NCBI RefSeq assembly: GCF_002797555.1
Contig: NZ_PGFA01000001.1
Span: forward strand, 992,001-1,056,000
From: Hymenobacter chitinivorans DSM 11115
GTDB taxonomy: Bacteria; Bacteroidota; Bacteroidia; Cytophagales; Hymenobacteraceae
DNA: 64,000 bases
Direction of reading: 5' to 3'
This document shows, piece after piece, positions 1 to 7,398 of this stretch (within the stretch, counting starts at the first letter, position 1; each line of letters begins with the position of its first letter). The notes beneath the pieces were generated by a model that did not search any database, was not told where the DNA came from, and worked only from the letters and a program-made list of their open reading frames with translations. The position numbers were made by a program, and so were the translations under genes.

Positions 1-112
1 AGGCTCCTAGCAATTTGGAGATTGTGTAGAGAGTTGGTAGGAGGTAAAATACTGTGGAAGCCAGGAATAAATTCGAAGCCCAAACGTAATCCTTGCGAGC
101 AGCTGGATGCAT
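1..112 (-). CDS. Small membrane protein, copy A, N-terminal part (runs off left edge)
   Basis: Only the first 37 codons are in the window. They read MHPAARKDYVWASNLF onward and match the paralogue at 10161-10610 almost residue for residue, more closely than the adjacent copy B. The ATG at 112-110 overlaps the TGA of copy B in a TGATG junction, so the two are probably translationally coupled. Function is unknown. Confidence 0.8.
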   Translation of the reverse strand, partial: MHPAARKDYVWASNLFLASTVFYLLPTLYTISKLLGA

Positions 113-549
113 CAGTTAGGTGGGTCATAACTGCCCCCAGCATCTGGGGACTCTGGCTTTCGGAGCTTGTTTCTGAATAGAAAGAAGGCAATAGAGAGTT
201 GAAAGCAAAGGGCCAGCAAGTTGCGGCCAATATCCCAGGAGCCTCGTTGAGGCAGAATGGGTAGCTCCCGCGCAAACAAGTAAAGTGACCAGGCAAAATA
301 GATGGAGAAAAGCACTTTCGCCCAAGTTTTTCCGGAGCGCATACTTAAGCCAACCCAAATGAAAGCGGCAAGAATAACCGCAAACATGATGGCTATTGCC
401 CAAAAGCTGCCATAATCCTTCCCTTGTGCTATGGTAATAGCTGCTAGCGGTTTGAGGAAAATATAGATAGTCGGCAGAAGATAGAATGCCGTGGAAGCCA
501 AGAATAGGTTCGAAGCCCAAACGTAATTCTTGTGAATAGCAGGAGGCAT
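112..549 (-). CDS. Four-helix small membrane protein, copy B of a tandem family
   Basis: A 145-residue protein with about four hydrophobic segments (near residues 13-33, 45-68, 78-95 and 105-125) and a polar tail ending LRKPESPDAGGSYDPPN. It is a paralogue of the prophage protein at 10161-10610, which is coupled to the repressor. Its ATG overlaps the stop of an upstream remnant (copy C) in TGATG, and its own TGA overlaps the start of copy A. The family is not one I recognise. A role in superinfection exclusion or membrane sensing is a guess based only on the repressor-linked copy. Confidence 0.75.
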   Translation of the reverse strand: MPPAIHKNYVWASNLFLASTAFYLLPTIYIFLKPLAAITIAQGKDYGSFWAIAIMFAVILAAFIWVGLSMRSGKTWAKVLFSIYFAWSLYLFARELPILPQRGSWDIGRNLLALCFQLSIAFFLFRNKLRKPESPDAGGSYDPPN

Positions 550-617
550 CAGTTCGGCCGGTTGTAGCTGCCGCCCACAGCCCCTACATCTGGCGCTTCA
601 GGCTTACGGACAACATC
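549..617 (-). pseudogene. C-terminal remnant of a third membrane-protein copy (copy C)
   Basis: Read on the minus strand in frame with TGA at 551-549, this stretch encodes RKPEAPDVGAVGGSYNRPN then stop. That is the conserved tail of copies B and D. No hydrophobic body is found upstream, so only the 3' end of a copy survives, at the place where the intact family members join the preceding gene. It points to recombination among repeats. From 618 to 726 I see no gene. Confidence 0.65.
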
Positions 618-726
618 TATTATTGATAGGTGCGTTCGAGCTGTCCTCGGTTAGGGACAGGCTCTCATTCAACGTCTATAGATGTATTCTTGGGCTGGAT
701 TTATCTGTCATCAGCTACGGGTTAAA

Positions 727-761
727 ACAAAACGCCCTCAGAGTAACCTGAGGGCGTTTTT
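727..761. terminator. Displaced tRNA-Arg terminator at the left prophage end
   Basis: The hairpin has arms AAAACGCCCTCA and TGAGGGCGTTTT around an 8-nt loop. It matches the terminator behind the intact tRNA at 46953-46986 except in the loop and one stem base. It marks the old 3' flank of the tRNA gene. Confidence 0.85.
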
Positions 762-777
762 GGTGGTCGCGCTAGGA
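749..777. repeat. attL core, copy 1 of 29-bp direct repeat
   Basis: Identical over 29 bp to 46974-47002. It holds the right arm of the terminator hairpin and the last bases of the tRNA-Arg T-arm and acceptor stem (TGGTGGTCGCGCTAGGA). The identity stops at 778, where the remaining tRNA sequence is missing, as expected for a tRNA 3'-end attachment site. No gene is seen from 778 to 900. Confidence 0.9.
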
Positions 778-890
778 CTTAAAATGTGGTTTTGGTTTCC
801 ATTCGCTTCCAATCAATGGGCCTCTACAGCCTGGAAACGCAATTTCTACGGTAAGCACTGGAAGCCGTTGGAAGGCAATTCCTCAAAATC

Positions 891-910
891 TGCCACTCAT
901 TTATGCCACT
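891..910. repeat. Paired TGCCACT repeats, possible integrase arm sites (left)
   Basis: TGCCACT occurs at 891-897 and 904-910. The same heptamer pair, in the same orientation, lies just inside the right end at 46924-46930 and 46936-46942. Paired short repeats on both sides of an att core are typical of the arm-type sites bound by tyrosine integrases. The second repeat overlaps the last codons of the integrase gene. Confidence 0.5.
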
Positions 911-2259
911 GACCGCGGCATGCCCGGCGAGCGACGGGCGTACTCCTGCAGGAGCTTGAGCGTGTCGACGCCGACGTAATGGTTGAAGCTGCGCTCGGTG
1001 GTGTGGCCCGTGGATTGCATCACTAGGCGCGTGGGTACGCCCTGGTACAGCTTCAAAGTTACGAAGGTTTTGCGGCCCAGCTTGCTGCTGAGTGTGAGGC
1101 GGGTGATGCCGGCCAGCTGCTGCACGATTTTCAAAAACTCATTGACCCGGTAACAGGTGGGCAGCAGCAGCCCATCGGGGGCCCGATCCTCATACTTATG
1201 GGCCAGCTCTACCAGGTGGAAGAGGTCATCATCGTAGAAGGGAATGTAGCACTCGTGCTGGTTCTTGCCGGCCTTGATGTGGATCATCTGGCCCTTGACG
1301 TGCTTCCATCCCAAAAGCTCGGCGTCGCTGATACGCAGGCCCGTGTAGGCGCACTCCAGGAACTTGTCACGGGCCAGCTCCACGTGCGCGGCCCAGGCCT
1401 GGAAGGAGGGAAGCTCCAGATCCATGCCCTTGGAGTGGCTCTGGGTGCGCAACTCGAGCAGGCGCTCCTGCACGGCCAGGGAGCGGAAGTCAATCTTGTA
1501 GATGCGCCGCAACTCCTGCTCGGTCAGTGCGTCGACGCCCACGTACTGCGAGGGCGCCGTGAACTTGCGGTACTTGCGGTTCACGTCCAGCTCCTGCTCA
1601 TCCTCGCACCAGGCCAGAAAGCTGCGCAGCCGGTTGATATGCTTGCCAAAGGTATTGACTTCCTGGCCCAGCTCGTCGAGCACGTAGGTGCGGAAGTCGT
1701 TGTAGAAGGCCGTGTTCATGCCCTCCAGGGTGAGCTCCACGCCGCGGTCCTGGGCATAGGCCTCGAAGCGGGCCATCGTGGCGTGCAGTCCGTCGATAGT
1801 GCTCTTGGCAATCTTGCGGAAGGTAAGCGGGTTGACCTTGCGCTCGTGGGCCTCAACCCACTGGGCCATGAGCTGAAAGAAGTACGACTTCTCGTCTTCC
1901 GCCGGGGACTCGTTGCCTGAGGTAACTGGGGTGGCAGGGGCTGCCTCAGGTGGTAGCTGCAGCAGGTTCTTCAGGATGCCGTCCAGTTCGGCCTTGTCCA
2001 GCCGGCGCCGCTGTTGCTCGGCCGTGAACAGGGCTTGCTCGGCCGTTTCGGAGATGCTGTTGAGCACCGGGTTGATGTGGTTGTAGTGGCTGCCCTTTTT
2101 GGGCATCACCTTCGACTCGGCCTCATCCCAAAACTCCGGCCGACACAGCTGGCCGGAGCTGATACGCAGGCGGTTGCCCTGCCAACAGATCGTAACCTGG
2201 ATGGGGGCGAAGCCTGTTTGGTTGAGTAGGTCCTTACGAAGTTGACGAGTGATCTTCAT
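901..2259 (-). CDS. int: Site-specific tyrosine recombinase (prophage integrase)
   Basis: A 452-residue integrase with the usual Bacteroidota layout: a short arm-binding N-terminus, a SAM-like core-binding domain (about 120-225) and a catalytic domain (about 240-440). Catalytic residues visible are R309 (TGLRIS), R396 (KLGRKTF), H419 (STGHT) and the nucleophile Y428 (NHYVG). The box usually written HxxR reads KLGR here, so a lysine (K393) replaces the first histidine. The gene sits 123 bp inside attL and points at it, the usual place for the enzyme that integrates and excises the element. Confidence 0.93.
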   Translation of the reverse strand: MKITRQLRKDLLNQTGFAPIQVTICWQGNRLRISSGQLCRPEFWDEAESKVMPKKGSHYNHINPVLNSISETAEQALFTAEQQRRRLDKAELDGILKNLLQLPPEAAPATPVTSGNESPAEDEKSYFFQLMAQWVEAHERKVNPLTFRKIAKSTIDGLHATMARFEAYAQDRGVELTLEGMNTAFYNDFRTYVLDELGQEVNTFGKHINRLRSFLAWCEDEQELDVNRKYRKFTAPSQYVGVDALTEQELRRIYKIDFRSLAVQERLLELRTQSHSKGMDLELPSFQAWAAHVELARDKFLECAYTGLRISDAELLGWKHVKGQMIHIKAGKNQHECYIPFYDDDLFHLVELAHKYEDRAPDGLLLPTCYRVNEFLKIVQQLAGITRLTLSSKLGRKTFVTLKLYQGVPTRLVMQSTGHTTERSFNHYVGVDTLKLLQEYARRSPGMPRSVA

Positions 2260-2311
2260 AGCTGATCAAAGTTTCATAACACTGATACAACAGGATTGGC
2301 TCTAGTTAAAA

Positions 2312-2350
2312 AGTAAAAAGGCTTTGCTGTTGCAGCAAAGCCTTTTTACT
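2312..2350. terminator. Strong bidirectional-looking terminator
   Basis: An 18-bp perfect hairpin: AGTAAAAAGGCTTTGCTG at 2312-2329, loop TTG, and its complement at 2333-2350. A-rich and T-rich flanks suit termination of the minus-strand cargo operon before the integrase. The right arm reaches into the stop codon of the gene ending at 2349. Confidence 0.85.
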
Positions 2351-3092
2351 ATGTTTCTTTAAGTGCCTTAGGTTCACTACTTGTCTCCAGAATAGCTGTA
2401 CTGATATCTTCTTTTTCCTCCTCTACAGAAGTACCTATACTCTGCTTGTACATATCTTCCGGATAGTTAACCGGAGCAGGAGGAGGTACCTCTGATTTGG
2501 CTTGTTCTATAAGTGTCGGCAGTATCAGTTTAGCAACTTTTTTTCTAAGCTTCTGAAACTGCTTATCCTCATCGTTGTCCTTTCCTATCAAATGGTTGCC
2601 GCTCGGATCACAGACATGAAGTTCAAAATGCCAGTAATTGCAGACAGTAGGCTGATGCTTTATTGAGCAGGAGTAAGTAATGTCATCAATTTTAATCTCC
2701 TTGCCATTCAAATGCTTGATAGGAATACGCCAGTATCCTACACCTACTTCGTATTGATATTCAGATGCAGTTGGCATTCGACCAGCATCACCTGGCTTCC
2801 ACTCTTTATGAACTTCATCTGAGTTGCTAATTCCTTTGATTGGCCGCCATGCGATGTCTGACCCTTGAAACAATCCAAACAAGCTTACAGACATCCGTTT
2901 GGCGATGTGATCTGTTTGAGGCTTCGTCAAGATGTCAGCTGCGAGCTTTCCACTAGCGTCAACATGCGGGTGAACTGGCTCATTTACGTAGCGCAGTAAC
3001 CACTCATTCTCAAAAGTCTTTATGGTGCCGTCAGATAGATCTAGGTAATCTGTATCAGGCAAGATATAGCCTGGGTAAGAAGGAGATGACAT
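2349..3092 (-). CDS. Unknown protein, candidate toxin partner of a Panacea antitoxin
   Basis: A 247-residue protein that I do not recognise. It has no signal peptide or membrane segment. The middle (about 75-165) is rich in aromatic residues and Cys/His (YSCSIKHQPTVCNYWHFELHVC) and looks folded; residues 200-247 are a Pro/Glu-rich acidic tail, probably disordered. It starts 5 bp after the stop of the Panacea-domain gene, the order antitoxin then toxin that is common in panAT modules. PanT toxins are very diverse, so lack of a known domain is compatible. The toxin role is inferred from context only. Confidence 0.5.
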   Translation of the reverse strand: MSSPSYPGYILPDTDYLDLSDGTIKTFENEWLLRYVNEPVHPHVDASGKLAADILTKPQTDHIAKRMSVSLFGLFQGSDIAWRPIKGISNSDEVHKEWKPGDAGRMPTASEYQYEVGVGYWRIPIKHLNGKEIKIDDITYSCSIKHQPTVCNYWHFELHVCDPSGNHLIGKDNDEDKQFQKLRKKVAKLILPTLIEQAKSEVPPPAPVNYPEDMYKQSIGTSVEEEKEDISTAILETSSEPKALKET

Positions 3093-3097
3093 TGATA

Positions 3098-4012
3098 CTA
3101 TGCTACTAGTTCTGTAGGGACTAATTGGTAGTAGATTGTTTCATTCGTTTGATGAAAAGCACAACTCACATTCCATTGCTCTTCTCCATTCAAAAACATA
3201 GCAAGGAAAGTATCATCCTCAGGGTCTGAGTCTTCACCAAATGTTACACTAGCGTGTAAGCTACGCCCACCAGCAATCTCTGCACGCACATACAGGTCAT
3301 GGTCATATGTGAGGCTTACAATGAACATACTAGGCTTTAATGACTGCATTGTCATCATCAAGTGCTGAGCGCGTTGCATTACTTCTTCTTTGGAGATACC
3401 AGTGAAGTACTCAGCTTTATTTTCCCATTGCTGTTGAAGTTCGGCAAGGGGTGATTCAAGGGCAAAATCGGAGGCAGACACGTCTTGAGAAGCGAAAGGG
3501 TTCAGCGGCTGGTGTTGATGAATACTACTTGAATAGTAGGTCTTCATGGTCTCTTTAGAAAGTTCTTTCGAACTGGGTTCAACAGAATCTAACCCAGCGC
3601 GTGCCTCAAGCCAAGGCTTTTCGCAATGAGTCTGGCGTACAAGCCATTCGGCCGTTTTTGGCACATACTCGTGAAGGACTGCTTCTAGTACTTGTTCCTG
3701 GTCACGCAACGCACTGATAGTAAACTCAGTTTGTGGGAAAGCCAATAATGCAGCAGTATTGACTGTTGCATTTGCATGCACAATTGGTGTTGCTTTGAGT
3801 TGGCAAAAACGGGTATATACTGCTGGATATACCGGTCCACGTACCCACGCCTGGGGAACATCATCAAAAAGATCATCGCCTGAGAATGCAAGGCTCCATG
3901 CCTGCAGATAGTACAAGACTTTCTGGAGCTTTAGCGGGGTTAGTTCAATGCCATTTTTTTTAGCATGTTCTATTACTAACTCAACGTAAGTGTGGATGTT
4001 GCGTTCGTACAT
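3098..4012 (-). CDS. Panacea (DUF4065 / SocA-like) domain antitoxin candidate
   Basis: A 304-residue protein. Residues 1-130 fit the Panacea domain: the helix TPLKLQKVLYYLQAW (25-39), then LFDDVPQAWVRGPVYPAVYTRF (48-69), whose GPVYP is the family hallmark. Panacea domains are known as hyper-promiscuous antitoxins that neutralise unrelated toxins by contact. The remaining 170 residues form a second, unrecognised part, long for a panA product. A TACCTTTG -7 box lies upstream and the next gene follows after 5 bp. The domain call is good; the antitoxin role is inferred. Confidence 0.7.
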   Translation of the reverse strand: MYERNIHTYVELVIEHAKKNGIELTPLKLQKVLYYLQAWSLAFSGDDLFDDVPQAWVRGPVYPAVYTRFCQLKATPIVHANATVNTAALLAFPQTEFTISALRDQEQVLEAVLHEYVPKTAEWLVRQTHCEKPWLEARAGLDSVEPSSKELSKETMKTYYSSSIHQHQPLNPFASQDVSASDFALESPLAELQQQWENKAEYFTGISKEEVMQRAQHLMMTMQSLKPSMFIVSLTYDHDLYVRAEIAGGRSLHASVTFGEDSDPEDDTFLAMFLNGEEQWNVSCAFHQTNETIYYQLVPTELVA

Positions 4013-4059
4013 GATGTTGGTAATTAGGTACTTATTGAAGCGTCCTAATATGCGGAGTG

Positions 4060-4067
4060 CAAAGGTA
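4060..4067 (-). promoter_or_regulatory. -7 box TACCTTTG for the Panacea gene pair
   Basis: On the minus strand this reads TACCTTTG, a perfect match to the Bacteroidota -7 consensus TAnnTTTG, about 48 bp before the start at 4012. I see no clear -33 TTG at 19 bp. The rest of 4013-4252 holds no gene. Confidence 0.45.
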
Positions 4068-4252
4068 CTACAAAACCATACGTATATACGGAAGATTCAA
4101 CTGGTTTAGCAAACTCTTACTAAAATTTATTGCAATAGCATAGGTATCTATACATACAGTCAGTAGTGCTAGGGGCGAAGCAGCCATAGATCACAGTGAG
4201 CAGCTAACTATTGGACTTAGCGTCGTAGCAATGGGTGAAGACTATGCTATGA

Positions 4253-4861
4253 CTAGTAAACCAACCCCTCTGCTTCATACAGCTCCTGCATAGTAGCGCG
4301 GTATTTCTCACAACCTCCACATTCTCCACAGGCAAGATTTGACTTCTGGCAGGAATGGGCGTAGCAGAGCAGAGAGCGGGTGATACCCGAAATTCTTACT
4401 AATTCAGCCGTAGTTAAAGAAATGGCTGGGGCCGTAATCTGTAGACCACCCTCCTGAAACGATACTAACTGGTTCATTAAACTAACGAAGTGCTCATGTC
4501 CATCCTTGTGAGAGGATTGATCAGTGGCCACTGTGCCAATCATAAGCTCAGTTACCTGCAAACGGCTGAGGTGCATGGCTGCTAAAGTGAGCAGCAGTTG
4601 GTTTCGGTATGGCCACCACTCAGCAGTGGGAGCATTTGAAAGCGAGGTAGTGCCTGCTAGGTCACCGCTGCCAAGTGCACGGCAATTAACCTGAACAATT
4701 TCGTGCTGGATGCCGAGAGCTGCCGCTACAGCTTTGGAAGCATCAATCTCTGCTTGCGCTGGCAACTGGCCATAATCAAGTGTGACGGCAATTGCTGGCC
4801 TTTTCCAATACGCAATGGCAATAGAATCCATGCCACCCGAGAGCAATAGGGCTGATTTCAT
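4253..4861 (-). CDS. QueC-like ATP-dependent enzyme (7-cyano-7-deazaguanine synthase family)
   Basis: A 202-residue protein with the PP-loop SGGMDS (8-13) that binds ATP and a C-terminal zinc site formed by C171, C178, C181 and C184 (CQKSNLACGECGGC). Both are hallmarks of QueC, which makes preQ0 from carboxy-deazaguanine. There are no queD, queE or queF genes nearby, so this is unlikely to be a housekeeping copy. QueC-like proteins are known parts of the Qat and type IV CBASS defence systems, where other partners occur. It is last in a minus-strand cluster with a Gly-rich protein, a PfkB-NDT fusion and a small domain protein. Substrate unknown. Confidence 0.8.
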   Translation of the reverse strand: MKSALLLSGGMDSIAIAYWKRPAIAVTLDYGQLPAQAEIDASKAVAAALGIQHEIVQVNCRALGSGDLAGTTSLSNAPTAEWWPYRNQLLLTLAAMHLSRLQVTELMIGTVATDQSSHKDGHEHFVSLMNQLVSFQEGGLQITAPAISLTTAELVRISGITRSLLCYAHSCQKSNLACGECGGCEKYRATMQELYEAEGLVY

Positions 4862-4898
4862 ATCAAGAAAATGCTAGAATAGAAACTAGGCTGAATAA

Positions 4899-5501
4899 CT
4901 AGGCAGCGCTCTGAACGCGCACTTCGCACGCGCCACCATCAACAGAAATGACAACTGCGATGAACCTGTATCCTTGCTTTATGCACTGGACTAGACGGGC
5001 AGGTTTACGGGAGATGACACCACAGATTTGGCCGCGGTCGTTCTCGACGATAGGCTGTGTGCCATTGGACTTCACAGTCAAAATATCTCTAGGACTAACA
5101 CTACTTAGTGCTGCTGTATTAGGATTGGCTAATGTTGTTCGGAAACTGATTTGGTCGCAGGGCTCCTCTAAGGTGTCGCCACCTTCGCCACCGCCACCTA
5201 TGCCACTACCCCCACCTGCGCCACCGCCGCCTACTCCACCACCCCCACCTTCGCCGGGTATAGCGCCGCCGCCGGATGTAGCACCGCCACCACCGCTGAA
5301 TCCACCGCCGCCACCGCCACCATTGGTAGGTAACTTCGTATCATTTACTGAAGTAGCGTTACCAGAAGCCGTGCCGCCAACTACAGCGTTACTGCTGCTA
5401 CCAGTATCTTGACCTGGAGCAGACCCACTGCTGGAAGTGCTGGGCTTGTTGTTACTTGATTTATTAGTGCCTTGTAATTTTCCACGATCACCGTTACTCA
5501 T
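4899..5501 (-). CDS. Gly-rich protein with a C-terminal domain shared with the 7057-7386 gene
   Basis: A 200-residue protein in two parts. Residues 1-112 are Ser/Asn/Gly low complexity, with nearly pure glycine around 60-110. Residues 115-200 form a compact domain that aligns with the 109-residue protein encoded at 7057-7386: both have F..TTLA.PN near the start, D.G.ICG.I, then AR(L/I)..C.K.G..F and G..C.V..Q.A. The pattern faintly resembles a HIRAN-type DNA-end-binding fold, but that is a weak guess. Its partners are the QueC-like gene 37 bp downstream and the PfkB-NDT gene upstream. The Gly tract could be a flexible linker or the target of modification. Confidence 0.7.
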   Translation of the reverse strand: MSNGDRGKLQGTNKSSNNKPSTSSSGSAPGQDTGSSSNAVVGGTASGNATSVNDTKLPTNGGGGGGGFSGGGGATSGGGAIPGEGGGGGVGGGGAGGGSGIGGGGEGGDTLEEPCDQISFRTTLANPNTAALSSVSPRDILTVKSNGTQPIVENDRGQICGVISRKPARLVQCIKQGYRFIAVVISVDGGACEVRVQSAA

Positions 5502-5534
5502 TGTATTCTTATAATGTTGGAGTGAGAAATAATT

Positions 5535-5789
5535 CTATTTCAGAAAGGCTACAGTCGTGCCTTCGTCTGATTCGTTACTGGACAGTGCCTGGCGCATATC
5601 CCGTTTCATGCGGGTTAGAAAATCATGCACCCAATGCCGGCCGGTTGTGTTGCGCCAGCGGCCGAACCAGCTTTCGGTACCTTCATCTAAATAAATCAGG
5701 ACAGCGCCGTCGCATTGGAATCGTTTCACAAATTCCTTAAGTACTTCTTCGTCGGTAAGGTCTCGTGCGGAGAGGAGTTGCTTCGCCAT
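5535..5789 (-). CDS. Small hypothetical protein in the QueC-like cluster
   Basis: An 84-residue protein I do not recognise. The N-terminal half is helical and charged (LTDEEVLKEFVKRF), followed by CDGAVLIYLDEG and an aromatic, basic stretch (WFGRWRNTTGRHWVHDF). There is no signal or membrane segment. It lies between the PfkB-NDT fusion (78 bp upstream) and the Gly-rich gene (33 bp downstream) on the same strand, so it is probably co-transcribed. It could be a small adaptor or inhibitor; nothing in the sequence decides. Confidence 0.55.
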   Translation of the reverse strand: MAKQLLSARDLTDEEVLKEFVKRFQCDGAVLIYLDEGTESWFGRWRNTTGRHWVHDFLTRMKRDMRQALSSNESDEGTTVAFLK

Positions 5790-5867
5790 TTGGGTTTAGA
5801 ATTATGTCACAAAATACACAATAAGTCCAAGTACGGGCGATATTCCTGTGCAGTCAAAAAATATTCT

Positions 5868-7052
5868 TTACCACGACGCTTTATAGATGGCTGTGGTGAG
5901 GTCACTGGTGATTTCACAGTGTGTGCCGAGGAACATAGTTAGGTCGTGGGGGCGGGAGTTGATGCTATACACTACCACCTTTTTGCCGAGGGCTTTTGCG
6001 TATCCAATTTCGAACACGGTGCCTGGATCGAAGCCTTCCAACAGGGCAAACACAGTGTCGCACCACTCGATAGCAGCTATATCCTGAGGTACTACCTGAT
6101 CAGCTGGGCCTAGGCCAATATCGTGATAGGGTGAGAAGACATTATTGCCAAACTCCAATAGCTTTGTCCGGCACTCATTGACCATCCAGCGTTCTGCAGG
6201 ATTGAAGAATGGAGCTGCCAGGTAAATTTTCTTGGGCTTAGCGCTAGGTTGTATAGCGGGAAATGTTTCGTCGGGCTCAGCGGGGAGGGGCAGGTACTTA
6301 AATTGGCAATACTGTGCCGTGAGCCGGGATGCTAACAGAGCTGCTTCGGCGGCTGGGCGTTGTTCGTGCAGCCACTGCCAGGCAAATACAGCAGAGAAAA
6401 TATCACCGGAACCGATGGAGAAAACAGTGCGGGTGGCAAATACCGGCACCCGGTACACGCCCGAGGACTCAATAACCAAGGCCCCATACGCACCATTCTT
6501 GATGACTACAACATCTGCGCCTTCACTGAGGAGCAGGTTGCGACCCACTGCCTCCAAGTCCTCGGCATCGGGCTGACCAAATAGATGCCGGGCTTCGCGG
6601 CTGTTGAGCACCAGCGCCAGCTGCTCGGCAGTAGAGCCAGTGCTGCGGAAAGAAAGGGGCGCGCCTGATTGAGGGTCATATACCACCCGTTTGCCATGTA
6701 CGATAGCAGATGCCTCGATAAGATCGAAGAGCAGGATGTTATCGGCCACAACTTCTGGTAGCTGAATGCGACTTTGTTCAAATTCATTGAATGAGTAGCT
6801 AGAAAGAGACAGTGGATAGGAGTATTCGAACGTGACTGTCTCCTCGATAGGAGTAACCGTTAAGGGTACATTATACATGGAGCATATCAACTCCAAGTCA
6901 GCCGCATCCTCAAGACCTACACATGTGGTAAATTGAAGCTCTGGAATATGTTTAGAAAGAGCTACTACAGCTCGTAGCCCAGAGCCGTATAACTCATTCC
7001 AATGAGGCTCTTGACAAACTTCACGATAGGTTCCTCCTACAATTGCTAACAT
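5868..7052 (-). CDS. Fusion of PfkB-family kinase and nucleoside 2-deoxyribosyltransferase
   Basis: A 394-residue two-domain protein. Residues 1-260 are a PfkB/ribokinase fold with the catalytic motif GSGD (214-217; D217 the expected base), although the N-terminal substrate lid is short. Residues 274-394 are a nucleoside 2-deoxyribosyltransferase domain: YLAAPFF near 277, and DPGTVFEIGYA (342-351), where E348 is the likely nucleophile. NDT enzymes swap or hydrolyse bases on deoxynucleosides; PfkB kinases phosphorylate sugars or nucleosides. Joined, they could process a nucleoside made or used by the QueC-like neighbour. The gene starts 4 bp after the stop of the 109-residue gene. Confidence 0.8.
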   Translation of the reverse strand: MLAIVGGTYREVCQEPHWNELYGSGLRAVVALSKHIPELQFTTCVGLEDAADLELICSMYNVPLTVTPIEETVTFEYSYPLSLSSYSFNEFEQSRIQLPEVVADNILLFDLIEASAIVHGKRVVYDPQSGAPLSFRSTGSTAEQLALVLNSREARHLFGQPDAEDLEAVGRNLLLSEGADVVVIKNGAYGALVIESSGVYRVPVFATRTVFSIGSGDIFSAVFAWQWLHEQRPAAEAALLASRLTAQYCQFKYLPLPAEPDETFPAIQPSAKPKKIYLAAPFFNPAERWMVNECRTKLLEFGNNVFSPYHDIGLGPADQVVPQDIAAIEWCDTVFALLEGFDPGTVFEIGYAKALGKKVVVYSINSRPHDLTMFLGTHCEITSDLTTAIYKASW

Positions 7053-7056
7053 TTAT

Positions 7057-7386
7057 TTATGCCGAAGCGTTTTGGATTAATACTTGACATTCAGCGCCGT
7101 TGATTTTAATGATTTTTGCCTCAAAATTTATTCCTTTTTTGAGGCATAATATAATGCGCGCCATGTTACTCATAATGGTGCCGCATATATCACCATTATC
7201 TGTAACGGCTATAACCATATTTAATGGCTCTGGAAATCTTACTTGTAATGTTTCTCCAGGCTTTAGTGTTGGTATTGTCATTATATTAGGCGATGCTAGG
7301 GTTGTTATGAAACTAAAGCTGCAGCTGTCAGATGCAGCTGTTACTGGTATTTGTGAGAGCTTAAAAAAAGGTGGGATGCCAGCCAT
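7057..7386 (-). CDS. Small protein made of the domain shared with the Gly-rich protein
   Basis: A 109-residue protein with no low-complexity part. Residues 23-109 align with the C-terminal domain of the 4899-5501 product (TTLASPN, DNGDICGTI, ARIILCLKKG, ECQVLIQNASA). Two conserved cysteines occur in both paralogues. Having the same domain twice in one cluster, once bare and once on a Gly-rich tether, suggests the pair works together or that one is sensor and the other decoy or substrate. Spacing is 12 bp from the CBS-HEPN gene and 4 bp to the PfkB-NDT gene, so one operon is likely. HIRAN-like at best. Confidence 0.65.
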   Translation of the reverse strand: MAGIPPFFKLSQIPVTAASDSCSFSFITTLASPNIMTIPTLKPGETLQVRFPEPLNMVIAVTDNGDICGTIMSNMARIILCLKKGINFEAKIIKINGAECQVLIQNASA

Positions 7387-7398
7387 TGTCGTATTTGC

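Noticed and set aside
682..912. 76-residue plus-strand frame over attL
   Set aside because: It runs through the tRNA fragment, terminator and arm-site repeats and has no coding features.
4253..4861. Housekeeping queC for queuosine synthesis
   Set aside because: No queD, queE or queF nearby, it sits in prophage cargo, and it clusters with a PfkB-NDT fusion and unknown proteins.
4948..5412. Proline-rich 154-residue plus-strand frame
   Set aside because: It is the complement of the glycine tract of the Gly-rich protein, whose C-terminal domain has a paralogue. The real gene is on the minus strand.
4253..7386. Canonical Qat system or type IV CBASS
   Set aside because: The QueC-like gene is present, but no QatA ATPase, TatD nuclease, CD-NTase or transglycosylase was found in the cluster.
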